Assembly (NCBI GenBank): GCA_025738555.1
Contig: JAOVFP010000014.1
Location: 3,162,001-3,226,000, forward strand
Direction of reading: 5' to 3'
Source: Cyathus striatus
Lineage: Eukaryota; Basidiomycota; Agaricomycetes; Agaricales; Nidulariaceae
DNA: 64,000 bases
In this document: in pieces, positions 47,581 through 58,924 of the stretch
How the letters are laid out: every line of letters begins with the position of its first letter
Numbering within the stretch: the first letter of the stretch is position 1
Made by a program: the position numbers and the translations under genes
The notes under the pieces: model-generated
Database searches by the model: none
The model's input: the letters and a program-made list of their open reading frames with translations, nothing else
What the model was told of the DNA's origin: nothing

Positions 47581-49952
47581 ATGAAACTTTCTATTTTTTA
47601 TAGCTCAACTTACCTGCTTTATTTTAAAATATGGACAATATGTGTTTTATTGTCCTTTATACCTCAAGTAAATGCAGTTCAATCTGAAGATCCATTTCCA
47701 AATATTCCATTCAAGCTGTTTGCTGAATTTATTCATCTCAATTTCAGTTCAGATATTACTTTGGCAACTGTGTTGACAATTCTGTTCTCATTGCTGAATA
47801 ACACTGATATTCTTAACCTTCATGCATGAGCAAAACATTCCATACATGAAGATGAATATTCTGTAACTGCTAATGGATGGATTAAAGCACTTGCTACTGC
47901 TATACAAACTCACTTAGATGCAAAAATTAACTCTGCAGAAATGAAGGATACACAGCTATTTAATTCATATGAAAGGCCAGAAATTTTAGGGTCATCAAAA
48001 ATATCTGTAATTTCTAAAAAGCTAGATAGATTGTTGTCTATATTGGACTTAGACCCTTATGAAAGAAAAGGAGAAAATTTACAACCTTTGAAACCTGTTT
48101 CTACTAGTGAAATTGAGCCAGTACTGCTTATTGGTCCTGCTCGCATCACATGTTCAACACCTGAAAAAGCTTGTATTGGAAGAGCATCATATCAATACTC
48201 GTCAACGTGATAGAACAAAAGTTACACTTATAAAGGGAATTAAACTATATGAAAATGCTCAGATTGTATCTGGATTTTGCACAAAATGTGAAGCTATATA
48301 TTATGCAGATCATAAAAGTCTTGCCACTCCTTCCAACTCTGAAGCTTCACAACGTAATCCAGATGTTAGTCCTAAAGATTGCATAATTTTCAATAAAGCA
48401 AAATATATTAAAATTGGAAAAAGTATCTGGGCTGATAGATTGTTTACAACTATGGTTGTCAATTCTGTATATCATTTTCATGCATCAACTGCTGCATATA
48501 CAGAGTTCTGGAATTATACATTTTCAAAAGGTGATGAAAATGAGTACCCACCTATTTCAAGACAGCAAATATGGAAAGCCTTCATACATGAAACAACTAG
48601 ACAGATATCTGTTTCAATGAATAAAACTCTAGTGATGCCTGACAATTTATTAATACAGCAAATAGCTAAAGAGGCATATTTGAAGTTGGGACAAGAGGGT
48701 ATTATTGGAGATGCTTTGAACCATTCATGTAAAGAATGCACACATGATTATAAAGCAACAGCTGATCATATTAATGCTGATGACAATGCTGCAGTAGTTG
48801 GAATAGATGAAAATCGCACTGTACCAATATTACGAGAAGATGCTGAAAATACAGAATATGCAGATATGGATGATAATGCAATGGAAACAGATCTTGTTCC
48901 AGAACCAAAAGTTAAAATGATAGTGGTTGATGGCATTGTTATGGGGCCAAATCACTGTGCCTATCAGAATTGTTCTGAAAAATTGGCAAATGCACGAACA
49001 GGAGTATTTTGTCTAAGACATGAAAGTCAACATGAAGGACTATGCCGAATGAAAAGGTGTTATAATATTAAAGAACAAAATTCTCAAACATGTGTAAACC
49101 ACAGACAAAACTGGTATAATCATGTTATTAGGTTTGGACGACAATCTGTACTTGGCATTCGAAGACTTATCCGAAGAACTGAAGAAGAAGGTGCACTATC
49201 ATGGACACAGCAATTGAGAAGAAGAATTAATCCACAACATGACCAGCCAAATCGTGAACCACAGGAACCAGATAATTACTTTGTGGCTCCTCGTTTCTAT
49301 TGTGTTGAAACTATTTGTGCACCATGTGGAGTTGTAATTGCATGGACAAAATTTGCAAAGTCAGAAGGTGCCCGTCAAATTGTGGAGTTTCTGGAAAATG
49401 TATATCCAATGCAAGAAACTAGACCAAGCTATGTATGCATTGATAAAGCATGTGTAGTCCTGAAATTTTTAATCAACTCCCATAATTGGAATATTTGGAA
49501 AGCCTCTACAAGATTTGTTGTAGACTCTTATCACTATATTAATCACAGAGTGTCAGATTACCTATGTCGCACTTACTGCAATCCTAGTCCTTTGAATGGA
49601 TCAGCACCAAATCTAGTTGTTGTTGAGAGAGATATAGAGGGTAATGAGCATTATAAACGAGCATTTAATACTCAGGTATGTTTAATATAGTCTCATTTGC
49701 AATTTATAACTATTTTTCATATAGGCATGTGAGCAACTAAATGCTTGGTTAGGGGGCTTTCAAAGTATACTTAATAGGATGACTGTGGATAACTTCAACT
49801 GGACATTGCATGCAATGCTTTTTATTCATACCCAAAGAGTTATTCAAAAACAAATCAAAAAACAAAATCAACAAATACAAATACAGTCAGAACAACAGGG
49901 AGATGAGGATGGAATTGAGGAAGATGGAGTTGAAATTAATAGAGTTGATTAG
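47581..49952 (+). pseudogene. KDZ-type transposase with CxC5/CxC6 cysteine clusters (decayed)
   Basis: From ATG 47581 the frame has an N-terminal hydrophobic stretch and FPNIPFKLFAEFIHL, an in-frame TGA (47827-47829), then SYERPEILGSSKISVISKKL, LIGPARITCSTPEKAC (CxC5 start), and a 1-nt frameshift near 48175. It continues EEHHINTRQRDRTKVTLIKG, GFCTKCEAIYYADHKS, the CxC6 cluster (NHCAYQNCSEKLANARTGVF, CLRHE, LCRMKRCY, TCVNHRQNW) and the RNase-H-like core: SYVCIDKACVV, FVVDSYHYINHR, NGSAPNLVVVE, and after a 45-nt intron ACEQLNAWLGGFQSILNRMT. The Asp, Asp and Glu in the first, second and last of these core motifs are the likely metal-binding triad. It ends with a Gln-rich tail at TAG 49950-49952. 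With a stop and a frameshift it is probably inactive, unless those are sequencing errors. Confidence 0.85.
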
Positions 49953-50096
49953 GTTGCATGTATGCTAATGTAAAGATCTGTTAAAATAAATATATCAATT
50001 TAGTGTTAAAATTTGAAATTTCCTCCTTTCAGCAAACTAAGAATCTCATAGTCTCAACAGCATCTGCCTGCCTTTTTTGTACAGTTATAAGTTGAT

Positions 50097-50995
50097 ATAA
50101 AGTCCAGGTAGAGTCCAGGTAGAATCCAGGTGGAGTACAGGTAATGAATATGTATCACATTAGTATGAAGCTGATATAAAGTTCAGGTAGAGTCCAGGTA
50201 GAGTCCAGGTAGAGTCCAGGTGGAGTACAGGTAATGAACATGTATCACATTAGCATGAAGTAGATATAAAGTCCAGGTAGAGTCCAGGTAGAATCCAGGT
50301 GGAGTACAGGTAATGAATATGTATCACATTAGTATGAAGCTGATATAAAGTTCAGGTAGAGTCCAGGTAGAGTCCAGGTAGAGTCCAGGTGGAGTACAGG
50401 TAATGAACATGTATCACATTAGCATGAAGTAGATATAAAGTCCAGGTAGAGTCCAGGTAGAATCCAGGTGGAGTACAGGTAATGAATATGTATCACATTA
50501 GTATGAAGCTGATATAAAGTTCAGGTAGAGTCCAGGTAGAGTCCAGGTAGAGTCCAGGTGGAGTACAGGTAATGAACATGTATCACATTAGCATGAAGTA
50601 GATATAAAGTCCAGGTAGAGTCCAGGTAGAGTACAGGTAGAGTACAGGTGGAGTACAGGTAATGAACATGTATCACATTAGCATGAAGTAGATATAAAGT
50701 CCAGGTAGAGTCCAGGTAGAGTCCAGGTAGAGTCCAGGTGGAGTACAGGTAATGAACATGTATCACATTAGCATGAAGTTGATATAAAGTCCAGGTAGTG
50801 TCCAGGTAGAGTCCAGGTGGAGTCCAGGTAGAGTACAGGTAGAGTTCAGAAGTCTACTTGTAGTCCAGGTAGAGTACAGGTAGAGTTCAGAAGTCTACCT
50901 GTAGTCCAGGTAGAGTCCAGAAGTCTACCTGGAGTCTACCTGGAAATCACATGTAGTCCAGGTAGACTTCTGGACTCTACCTGAAGTCCACCTGA
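50097..50995. repeat. Right subterminal satellite of the KDZ element
   Basis: Arrays of the 11-bp unit AGTCCAGGTAG (and GAGTACAGGTA) are organised in about 83-94-bp higher-order units that include AATGAACATGTATCACATTA then GCATGAAGTAGATATAA. Eight or so units run to about 50830, followed by degenerate and finally inverted units (TCTACCTGGAGTCTACCTGG) near the terminus. Orientation is opposite to the dominant units of the left array. Confidence 0.85.
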
Positions 50996-51224
50996 TTTCG
51001 TGGGGGACCTCAATATACTGCATGAATAGTAGTTGATCTAATCAGCACCCCACTCCCAGGTAATTATTAATGCATCAGCATTATTGTCCATGTCAATTAC
51101 ACTTTACTGATTTCAAAATGCAATGTCCACACTCTGCCACTTGATTCACCACTACTTGTTTCCACACACTGCATTCCCTAGTATATGCAGTACATTCTTA
51201 TTCTTGTTCCCCACAGCCTTCTGT

Positions 51225-51394
51225 ACTCTCAATGATTTCAGCTAGATATGTATCAAATGTGAATCTTTTAATCAATAGACTTTTCTAATTCTGGTATTAA
51301 TAGTAACACTATGACAGACTATAATTACCTCGAGTATAGTGTAATTAATAGCGAACTTTACTGCCTCTCAAGAGCCTCTAAGCCTGTTGAGGTC
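51225..51394 (+). repeat. 170-bp direct repeat, left copy
   Basis: Near-identical to 53180-53351. Shared landmarks are TTTCAGCTAGATATGTATC, TGGTATTAATAGTAACACTA and CTCAAGAGCCTCTAAGCCTG. No protein-coding sequence lies between the copies, and no LTR-type TG..CA ends or primer-binding site was seen. Confidence 0.75.
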
Positions 51395-53179
51395 AGTGTT
51401 GTTTCTTAAGGCATTAATAAGCCCAATTATTATTGTTAAGGCATAAGACTTAAAAAGAGGGCTTAATTAAGCCTTTATATTAAGTATTATTAACCCCTAT
51501 GCCCAGATGACATCATCCCTCAAAGTTGTTGCCTTCATATTTTATAGCTGTCTCATTTAGGTTCTACAAATAATAATATCTGCCTCTTCCCCAGTACACA
51601 GAAATTGAGATTCCTTCTCTATATCACACTCACTCCTTTTGTATTTCTACAGACATATTGAATTGTGATATACTGCCTACATTCCCCACAGCCTTCTGTA
51701 CTCCACTAGATATGGTGATCTTTATTATAATCTACTGTAATTACAGTAGGAACATTATGTATACCTGACTGTAGTTACAGTGTATGTACTTACATAATTA
51801 ACAGTAAACAAGACATTACATCAACACGTGTACCCGATAGATCTGGACATGCCACACAAATTGCTGCAATGAGCACCTGTACATACACCTACACACAGTA
51901 GAGCATGCCCTCGAGGCTCGAGGCTTGTGTTCAAACTTCCCAACAGTTCTAAATAGGATTTGTGTAATTAGCTTCCACCCACATTATGAACCTTGGAGCG
52001 TTATTTGTACATTTAATATGTTTTCAATTTGTAGATATGGTTTCCAAAAATGTGAAATTTCTTTATTTTAGATATAACTTTGTTAATTGATTGCATTATG
52101 TCTGACAAGCAATAAATACAATACTAAATTTGTTTAATATTTTATTCCTATCTATAAAGGCGTATGCAATGTAGAAATATGGAGGGGCGGGGATGTAGCG
52201 GGAATAGGGCGGGGTTGTTGGACAGCAGGGCGGAATCCTCTCATCGGGGTCCGGGGATATCCAAGACAAGATTACCTCCGAAGTTCGAAGATATCAGTGA
52301 TAGAAGTCATCACATGATATGTATCATCCATCGCTCCGGATGCCGTATCATACGGAGATTTGAGAAAAATGAAAACAATCAATTTACAGCCATTCTTTGA
52401 ATAAAATGTCCGATAAAATCAACAAATTGTATGATATTTGAGTTATAGAAAGGTAATAATGCGACCTGTAGGTGCTATAGGACTACATTGAGTTTCTGTC
52501 TGACGAAACCTGAAAGTCTTATGAACAGATTGCTTTAATGCATGTGGAACTTCGGTAAAACAGATGCTGAGTACTTATCTAGGTAGCTCTCAAGTCAGTT
52601 TGATGCTCATAATAGTATATCTACTCATATCTTTTATTAATTGTAACCGCCGTAGTGTAGAATGTATCAATATACATTGATACTATTGGTTTCATTTGTT
52701 CTTGACAGCAAAAAAATAAACATTCTTTTTGTTTAGAGACGCCGAAGCATTGATTCAGGATTATATTAGCACCAATTTAAATATAGTAGTACACTGTGCA
52801 TTTACAGAGAGATGTGCTGATCTACAGTATATAGTGTTTTCCATTATTTCTAATTCTACCATATGTTTTTATTTCAGTTAAAGGAGAAAACCACACGAAG
52901 GTTTAAAGAAGCACTTAAAAATGTAATCAACCCCGACCCAGCAAATGAAACCTATTTATTTGGGAAATATCGCGCATTGGGCGGGAGAAGGCATGATTAA
53001 TAATCTGTTGCTCATGATGTATATGCATCACCTTCTAGGAACACGTGTATCAGCACGCTTAGAAACGGTCTCATTATGCTTAATATAACAGGCTGCCACT
53101 GTAACTACAGTGATGTATACATAACCATTCCACTGTAATTGCAGTGAGATTATGCATAAAAATCACCATATGGCCTGTG
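51395..53179. other. Repeat-rich intergenic segment
   Basis: No supported gene. Small palindromes around CTGTAATTACAG (51730) and CACTGTAACTACAGTG (53098) recur. CCCCACAGCCTTCTGTACTC occurs at 51211 and again at 51687. Confidence 0.4.
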
Positions 53180-53351
53180 TACTCTTGATGATTTCAGCTA
53201 GATATGTATCGAGTGTGAATCTTTTAATCAATAGACTTTTATAATTCTGGTATTAATAGTAACACTATGACAGACTATAGTTACCTCGAGTATGATGTAA
53301 TTAATAGCGAACTTTACTGCCTCTCAAGAGCCTCTAAGCCTGTTGAGGTAA
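53180..53351 (+). repeat. 170-bp direct repeat, right copy
   Basis: Second copy of 51225-51394 with about 10 substitutions. Confidence 0.75.
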
Positions 53352-54240
53352 GTGAAGTTCGCAGTAGCTCACGGTTCAATTCATCGTACTTGGAATACAG
53401 CCATTTTATTGTCCTTTCTTCATACCAACTGCCTAGTTAGCGGAGTCTGAGGTCAAAACGTCCAAAGTTTTTCATGTGTCAGTTAGATGGATCCCCCAAA
53501 AGCCAGACTCCAAACCGGTCACTTTCGCGTGCAAAAGTTTGGCTAACGCCGTTAAGTCCGAAGAGGTTGAAACTTGTAACATGCTTAGACCAGTAACCAA
53601 TCGGTTACGTGATATGAACGAGCGACATGACCACTGTCAATGAGAAGGCCTTGGGAACAGCTGCCAGCGATGTGTACTAAGTACTGTGTACACGTTCGAG
53701 CTTCAATTACATAGTGAATCACGTGACTAAACGCGTCCACAGAACTTGGTCAATATGTCCATTCCACCGTGCAAGCGGAACGTCTGCTCTACAGGTGAAA
53801 GTAGCATATAAGACTAGAAGGTTGGGATCTGGAAGTTGGAGAGAAAGGCAAGGAAGTAGTGACTAGTTCCGTTCCCACCCATGCTAACGGCGATGTCGGC
53901 AGCTCAAACGGATCATCATTTCCCCACGCTTGATGTTCAGCCTATCTTACTGTAACATCAAAGTTCTAAGCGACAATTGAGGTACGCTGGACGTTATATA
54001 AGATACAAGTAGTTAACATGAGTATGTGGCGGGGAGGGGTCGTTCTGTGTTATTGTTGCTCCAGGCTTGTTGAATGCTTATCGGGTTGTCTCTCGTATTT
54101 CTGTTGCACGAAAATGGTAGCAAGCTATGAAATTTTGAAAAACTAATATGTAATGATTTTAACACACATATATGGTATATCACAATTAAAAAATTTACAG
54201 TTTAAATAATAAAATTTACGAATCCGACCAAAAGTAACTT
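53352..54240. other. Intergenic, no supported gene
   Basis: Higher GC than the preceding repeats and therefore probably host sequence. No open frame with recognisable similarity. The short palindrome AACCAATCGGTT lies at about 53597. Confidence 0.35.
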
Positions 54241-57004
54241 TTAGCAATTCAGGGTGCTCCGCAATAACGTTATAGAACAGATGATGCCCCAAAGTGCCAA
54301 AGACTTCACGGATGTAAATTTCTTGACGTTCCGAGAGTAAAGTGCAAAAGGCCACGACTGTAATCCAGCTGTTGTATAAATGTTTGATACTGCATCTTCA
54401 TCTGCCGTATAACCACTGTCATGTTCTGTGGTTCCCGATGACCTAGAACCAAGAACTTGTTCTGAATTCTGTTTTATCGTGTTCCTTATATCGAGCCAAC
54501 CCGATTCAAAAAACGAAAGTGATACATCGACTGATATTTTGTTGGACATATTAGGTTGAATGGGTACGATTATTGCGTACGTTTGAGACTGAAGATCGTT
54601 CTTCCCTTCGATTTTTACTTCAACTGTTACAGCGATGGTATTGGGGCTCCTCGGAATTGCACCCATGATACAGCCGAGTACCCCTCCTACGGCTAACATA
54701 AAACCGTTACCATGCACTGAGGTTGAGAGGTAAGTGATATGTCTCGTATTGATGCATGTCACTAGTCTCGGCTACCCATCCGTTTGCAGCGATTCGTCCT
54801 AAAAAGGACTTCCCACCACAACCGTCTGGGAAATGACCAGACACTTTAGAAGGGGTTTGCATTCCGCGTTTATCGGGAATTCGGAAGGCTTGTCTTGCAT
54901 GACAAAGGCTTGAAATGTTCACGTGACTTACCCGTTTTGGTATGTATTTCCTGCTTTGTAATCACAGAAATGTGTCGCGTCCCCGACCCATCCACAGTGT
55001 GTTATCCATGTCCCCTTAATTTTGCTACTCTGTATCGTTATTTTTTGATAGGGACTCTGTAAATTGTATCTACATCCTTCCAATTTAGTGAAGATTTGTC
55101 CCACTAATAGTCAGTCTCAGAGTATTGTGTTTCATCATTTCTTTGATTTTATTGTCACTCTCATTGTATGTGTCTCACAGAATATCACTGCGTTCTCATT
55201 TTTAAGCCAAATGGATGTTCAACTGACTCGCACTATTTTTGTTTCTTTGACCTTTACAGTGCAAACACAGAAAGTTGGGAGGGATACAGAAGATTAAAGA
55301 AAAGTCTGTTTGTAAATTTTGACTGTAACATAGTTGCTTCAGGATTATTTTAATGTGTTCAAATGTCAATGCAATTCTTGTGTAATTCTCTTCAAATTCT
55401 CTTAAGTAATTGGTAACATGTATACTTATAAGTACTACATCATTGACTATTAATTGGAGTATTATGGTCAGGGAACAACATTTAAAGATGTTGATCAAAA
55501 ATAACGATACAGAGTAGCAAAATTAAGGGGACATGGATAACACACTGTGGATGGGTCGGGGACGCGACACATTTCTGTGATTACAAAGCAGGAAATACAT
55601 ACCAAAACGGGTAAGTCACGTGAACATTTCAAGCCTTTGTCATGCAAGACAAGCCTTCCGAATTCCCGATAAACGCGGAATGCAAACCCCTTCTAAAGTG
55701 TCTGGTCATTTCCCAGACGGTTGTGGTGGGAAGTCCTTTTTAGGACGAATCGCCGCAAACGGATGGGTAGCCGAGACTAGCATGTCACATACACTGCACA
55801 GAGTTATCATTGAACGAGCCGCCAGAAACAACAAAGTGGTGAGCGCGTTTGAAAAATCCCGTTTAACAAGTTCATCATTTAGCTCCGACTCTTCATCTGT
55901 GTTACATGGGAAGAAGTATGGTCAATCAAAATTTTGATTCATAGGAAGCCATTTACCACTTGAGTCTCTTGATTCATTGTTTCTGTTGCTAAAGCTATGA
56001 CAAGCGTCATCGGTATTTTGCAAATATATTAGTTTCCGAATATCGAACGGTTTGTTCCACCAGATAATAGAGAGTATAAACGTGTATGTGGTAACTGCGA
56101 GTGCCGTCACCTCTAATGGCTCCAATGCATCTCCTTGAAGGAGTCTTCCAAAACATTGTATGTCAAACCAAAGTGTTTGTGTAACCACAAGTACTTTCGA
56201 GTAGGTATCTGCTTTGCTTCTGTCCTGGATATCCGTCTTTGTGAGTTCCGGAAAAGAGATCTTTCTCTTTTTTAAAAATTCATTGAACTTCTTGTTATAT
56301 AGTACCCCTGTATACTCATCAGACTTAATATAATATCCTTCCATCTGAAGAAAATGTGAATGTTTCATAGTCCAACCACGACTCGAGAGCGCAAACACTC
56401 GCACTATGCTATTAGCGACACTCAAAAAACAAACTCACCTGACGCTATGTAGCTGTTTAAAATAGATTTCGTCCCAAAGAACTGTCGAACGGCATATGTT
56501 AAAACCAGTTCGGGAGCTATTATTGCCAAATACATCATTTTTGGCCTTCCTAGACCAATCTTCCAATCGCTCTCGCTTAGAGCGGGTATATTGAAATATG
56601 CGGCAACCCATGTACAGAGAAAGAGTGTTCTAAGACCACTCCATAAGAGGCTGTATGTTCCATCAACAGGCAGGTATCCTGTAGCTTGGTTTATGATAAA
56701 GAACAGAAAATACAGAAACATCTGTGAAGGCTGTCAGAATGCCGCGACGGATACATCCTGAAGATTTATATGAACTCGAGAATACGTTAAAAATATCTGC
56801 CGTAGAGCACTGCTTAGGTGCTGTAAATCTTCTAGAAGTCCAACCCTTGTTGTGTCTATCTCGTATGTAATGTGGCGCAGGTTTTAAATTTAGATACGTC
56901 CACGAGCGCTTGTCATACTTCGTTCTAGCACACGTAGAGAACGAATGAAAAATTGAAGTGTTAACGGAAATCACAATTAATACCAAGCAGTAGCAGATAT
57001 TCAA
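54241..57004 (-). pseudogene. Polytopic membrane protein of the 24-kb family, split by a transposon
   Basis: The minus strand starts with a signal peptide (MNICYCLVLIVISVNTSIF at 57004). After poorly resolved early exons it gives TYSLLWSGLRTLFLCTWVAA, SDWKIGLGRPKMMYLAIIAPELVLTYAVRQFF, then after an intron RGWTMKHSHFLQMEGYYIKS, IQDRSKADTYSKVLVVTQTLWFDIQCFGRLLQG and LSIIWWNKPFDIRKLI. These align with the protein at 23950-25942 (CTWVAxxxN, WTMKHxHFLQM, WWxKPFD). A 60-nt intron (GTAAAT..CACAG) leads into DEESELNDELVKRDFSNALT, and that exon is cut at 55789 by the 1,017-bp element. Homologous-looking sequence resumes at 54753 (NGFMLAVGGVLGCIMGAIP) and the last open frame ends at 54241. The function of the family is unknown. 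The 3' part is less certain than the 5' part. Confidence 0.65.
54763..55779. mobile_element. 1,017-bp Mutator-like MITE with 288-bp TIRs
   Basis: The left arm 54763-55050 and right arm 55493-55779 are inverted copies at about 98-99 percent, beginning TAGTCTCGGCTACCCATCCG. The 9-bp direct repeat GCATGTCAC lies at 54754-54762 and 55780-55788. Long TIRs plus a 9-bp duplication are the hallmark of Mutator-like elements; that assignment is inferred. The 440-bp centre has no transposase. The matching open frames in the arms are mirror images created by the inversion. Confidence 0.92.
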
Positions 57005-57360
57005 TCACTAAATCAAAACGTTCACTTTTCTTCAATATTCTTCTTATCGTTATCGTGATCAGGCCCACCTTCAACAACTTACGCCCTCCTACTCGCCGCC
57101 CAACAATAAGAATGAACACGAGATTCCGTAATTACTGAGACGCGCAATCAACTTCGTAATTGATCAAACCTACTTACTGCAAGTAGATAAACATAAAATT
57201 TCTAATGACACTTTTATCTGATGTCCAGCCGACCCGTCACTAGCACTGCTTATCCCTCATCCCCTCATGGCATGGAGGATCAATGACACACTATTTGCAT
57301 CAAGATACCATCCCGGCATCTTACTAACCTGCTCATTTCGAGTCAAAAATACCACGAAGA

Positions 57361-57870
57361 TCATTTTTTACTGTCACTCACGAATTCGGTAGAAACGAAT
57401 TGTTTTCTGCGCAACGAGTACCAAGCAGCTTGATCTTTACGTGGATGATTGTCAGGTACCGGCGTGGGGAGTGGTGTAAAGCTGCCCTCGTAGACGGCGG
57501 GTTCGACAGGATACCAAAATTCCTTCCTAGTAGTACTAGGAAGAGTTTTGCTGCTTCCGAATGTCGCTCCATAAGTGACAGTTACAGAACCGGCGTTTAC
57601 CTCAAGTACAACGCATATTCGAAATACTGATTTCCCAGCTAGAGCTCTAGTGAACTGTAGTTAGTAATAAATATCGAAACAAATTCAAGGATTGGTGTAC
57701 CTCTTGACCGATGTAGATTTGGATGTCGGGTTTGCCACGTCAGGCTTTTCGATATAAATTTCAGTGTAGATATAATCTCCGGGTGACAGCTGAGATAGTG
57801 GAACGGACTCCATTGTATTTGGTTGGGACTCGAGTACGGAATACACTACGATAGTGAGATACAATGCCAT
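57361..57870 (-). CDS. Hypothetical 151-aa protein
   Basis: Two exons (57870-57701, 57646-57361) with a 54-nt intron (GTACAC..CACTAG) join in phase. The protein reads MALYLTIVVYSVLESQPNTM, LSQLSPGDYIYTEIYIEKPD, then after the junction ALAGKSVFRICVVLEVNAGS, VTVTYGATFGSSKTLP, a Pro-rich stretch and SLRRKQFVSTEFVSDSKK. It looks like a small beta-rich domain. A strong signal peptide is not evident. The ATG lies only 27 bp from a palindromic element (57897-58085), so that element may supply or disturb its promoter. I do not recognise the family. Confidence 0.6.
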
Positions 57871-57896
57871 TTTATAGAGGTAGCCGTTGAGTATCT

Positions 57897-58085
57897 ACCA
57901 GATAGGACCCACTTTTGCATGTGAACCCCACGAAATTGAACCGCCGCCACCCGAAATTCATGAAAATAAACCCTACTAGCGTATGCTATCCCCATCATCA
58001 CCACAAGCTTGAACTTATTCTGTCTGAAATCTCCACGAGGCTGCATCAATTCCACCGATTCCACATGCTTCGGTGGGTTCTGGCT
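57897..58085. repeat. About 190-bp inverted-repeat element (CCAG..ACCCAC..GCATGTG ends)
   Basis: The left end CCAGATAGGACCCACTTTTG then CATGTGAA and the right end, as reverse complement CCAGAACCCACCGAAGCATG then TGGAA, form imperfect TIRs. It belongs to the same family as 58576-58652. Confidence 0.55.
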
Positions 58086-58575
58086 CGGGGTTGAACCACC
58101 ACCTGTGAGGTTGCTTTATTCATTTTGTATCACTGTATCAGACTTGCAGTGTAGTGATCCATTAAATGCACACGAAGATACACGTACGGCACGGTATATT
58201 ATACACACTAGTCAAATGCTAAAGCGTTCAACAGAAACCGGTAACCAAAATTGAACTGGAAGGTTGAGGAGAATTACATGAATCCAGGTCGTGAGTCGTG
58301 ACCGCTGCAAAAGTGTATCGTCGCCCGTTCAAATGCAAACGTTGATCTTTCACTTTCCGATACGGTACTGGCATGCTCTTATAGTTATCATCTTTCTGTC
58401 TCCTCACAGAGCCGCTGACAAAGCGTCGATTTGCATTAATTGACTTCCCAAATTATTTCAATTCTCTGCAATTGTGCCAACTATGACTCACATGTCACAC
58501 AGTGTCACAGGACGGGAGCCAAGTCATATCTTAAACGGGAATAAAGCAACATCACAGGCGGCGTTTCAACTCGAG
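58086..58575. other. Intergenic, no supported gene
   Basis: No coding signal between the two palindromic elements. Confidence 0.35.
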
Positions 58576-58652
58576 CCAGGACCCACTGATGCATGTGGAA
58601 TAAAGTACTGTGGAATAAAATATTTTATTCCACATGCATCGGTGGGTCCTGG
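58576..58652. repeat. 77-bp near-perfect palindrome
   Basis: CCAGGACCCACTGATGCATG then TGGAATAAA is followed after 19 bp by the inverted copy TTTATTCCACATGCATCGGTGGGTCCTGG. The ends match those of the element at 57897-58085. Confidence 0.8.
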
Positions 58653-58924
58653 AGGCCGGCATAGGTTGGGAACGTGCGACAGTAGGAGATAAGGACTTTA
58701 CTTACAGTTATTTGTGTATGTTGTGGCATGATAGTAGCGGCCTGACAACAAACTGATAATCTGATTCCTCTTGTTTCGTTACTGAATCCTTCCTCTCTCC
58801 TCTCCTCTCCTCTCTCTTCGTTCCTTCTACTTTACATCATAGGTGAGTAAATTCTAAGGGATATGGCATTGCAAATGGTTCATATCCACCTTGCAGTTTG
58901 TTCCGGCGACACGTGTACTAGAAC

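Larger units (their letters stand above)
42558..51020 (+). mobile_element. 8.46-kb KDZ-type (CxC5/CxC6) DNA transposon
   Basis: Candidate boundaries are the 9-bp direct repeats CATGAATAG (42549-42557 and 51021-51029) with about 25-bp imperfect terminal inverted repeats: AGGTCATTGCAGTCCCCCAC at the left, and AGTATATTGAGGTCCCCCAC as the reverse complement of the right end. Inside lie, in order, an ACCTGGACTT subterminal array, a tRNA-like insert, a hairpin minisatellite, a spliced accessory gene, a tandem repeat, the transposase gene and an inverted subterminal array of AGTCCAGGTAG units. KDZ transposons (Kyakuja/Dileera/Zisupton) with cysteine-cluster domains are expanded in Agaricomycetes. 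The boundaries are inferred; the transposase assignment is firmer. Confidence 0.75.

Noticed and set aside
50521..50766. Frame of repeated LYSTWTLPGLYLDS residues on the minus strand
   Set aside because: It is the translation of the AGTCCAGGTAG satellite.
50097..50870. CRISPR-like regular repeats
   Set aside because: The repeats are eukaryotic satellite units with no unique spacers, and the genome is fungal.
54707..55937. Identical 53-residue frames starting MNISSLCHARQAFRIPDKRG on both strands
   Set aside because: They are mirror images in the long inverted arms of the MITE, not two genes.
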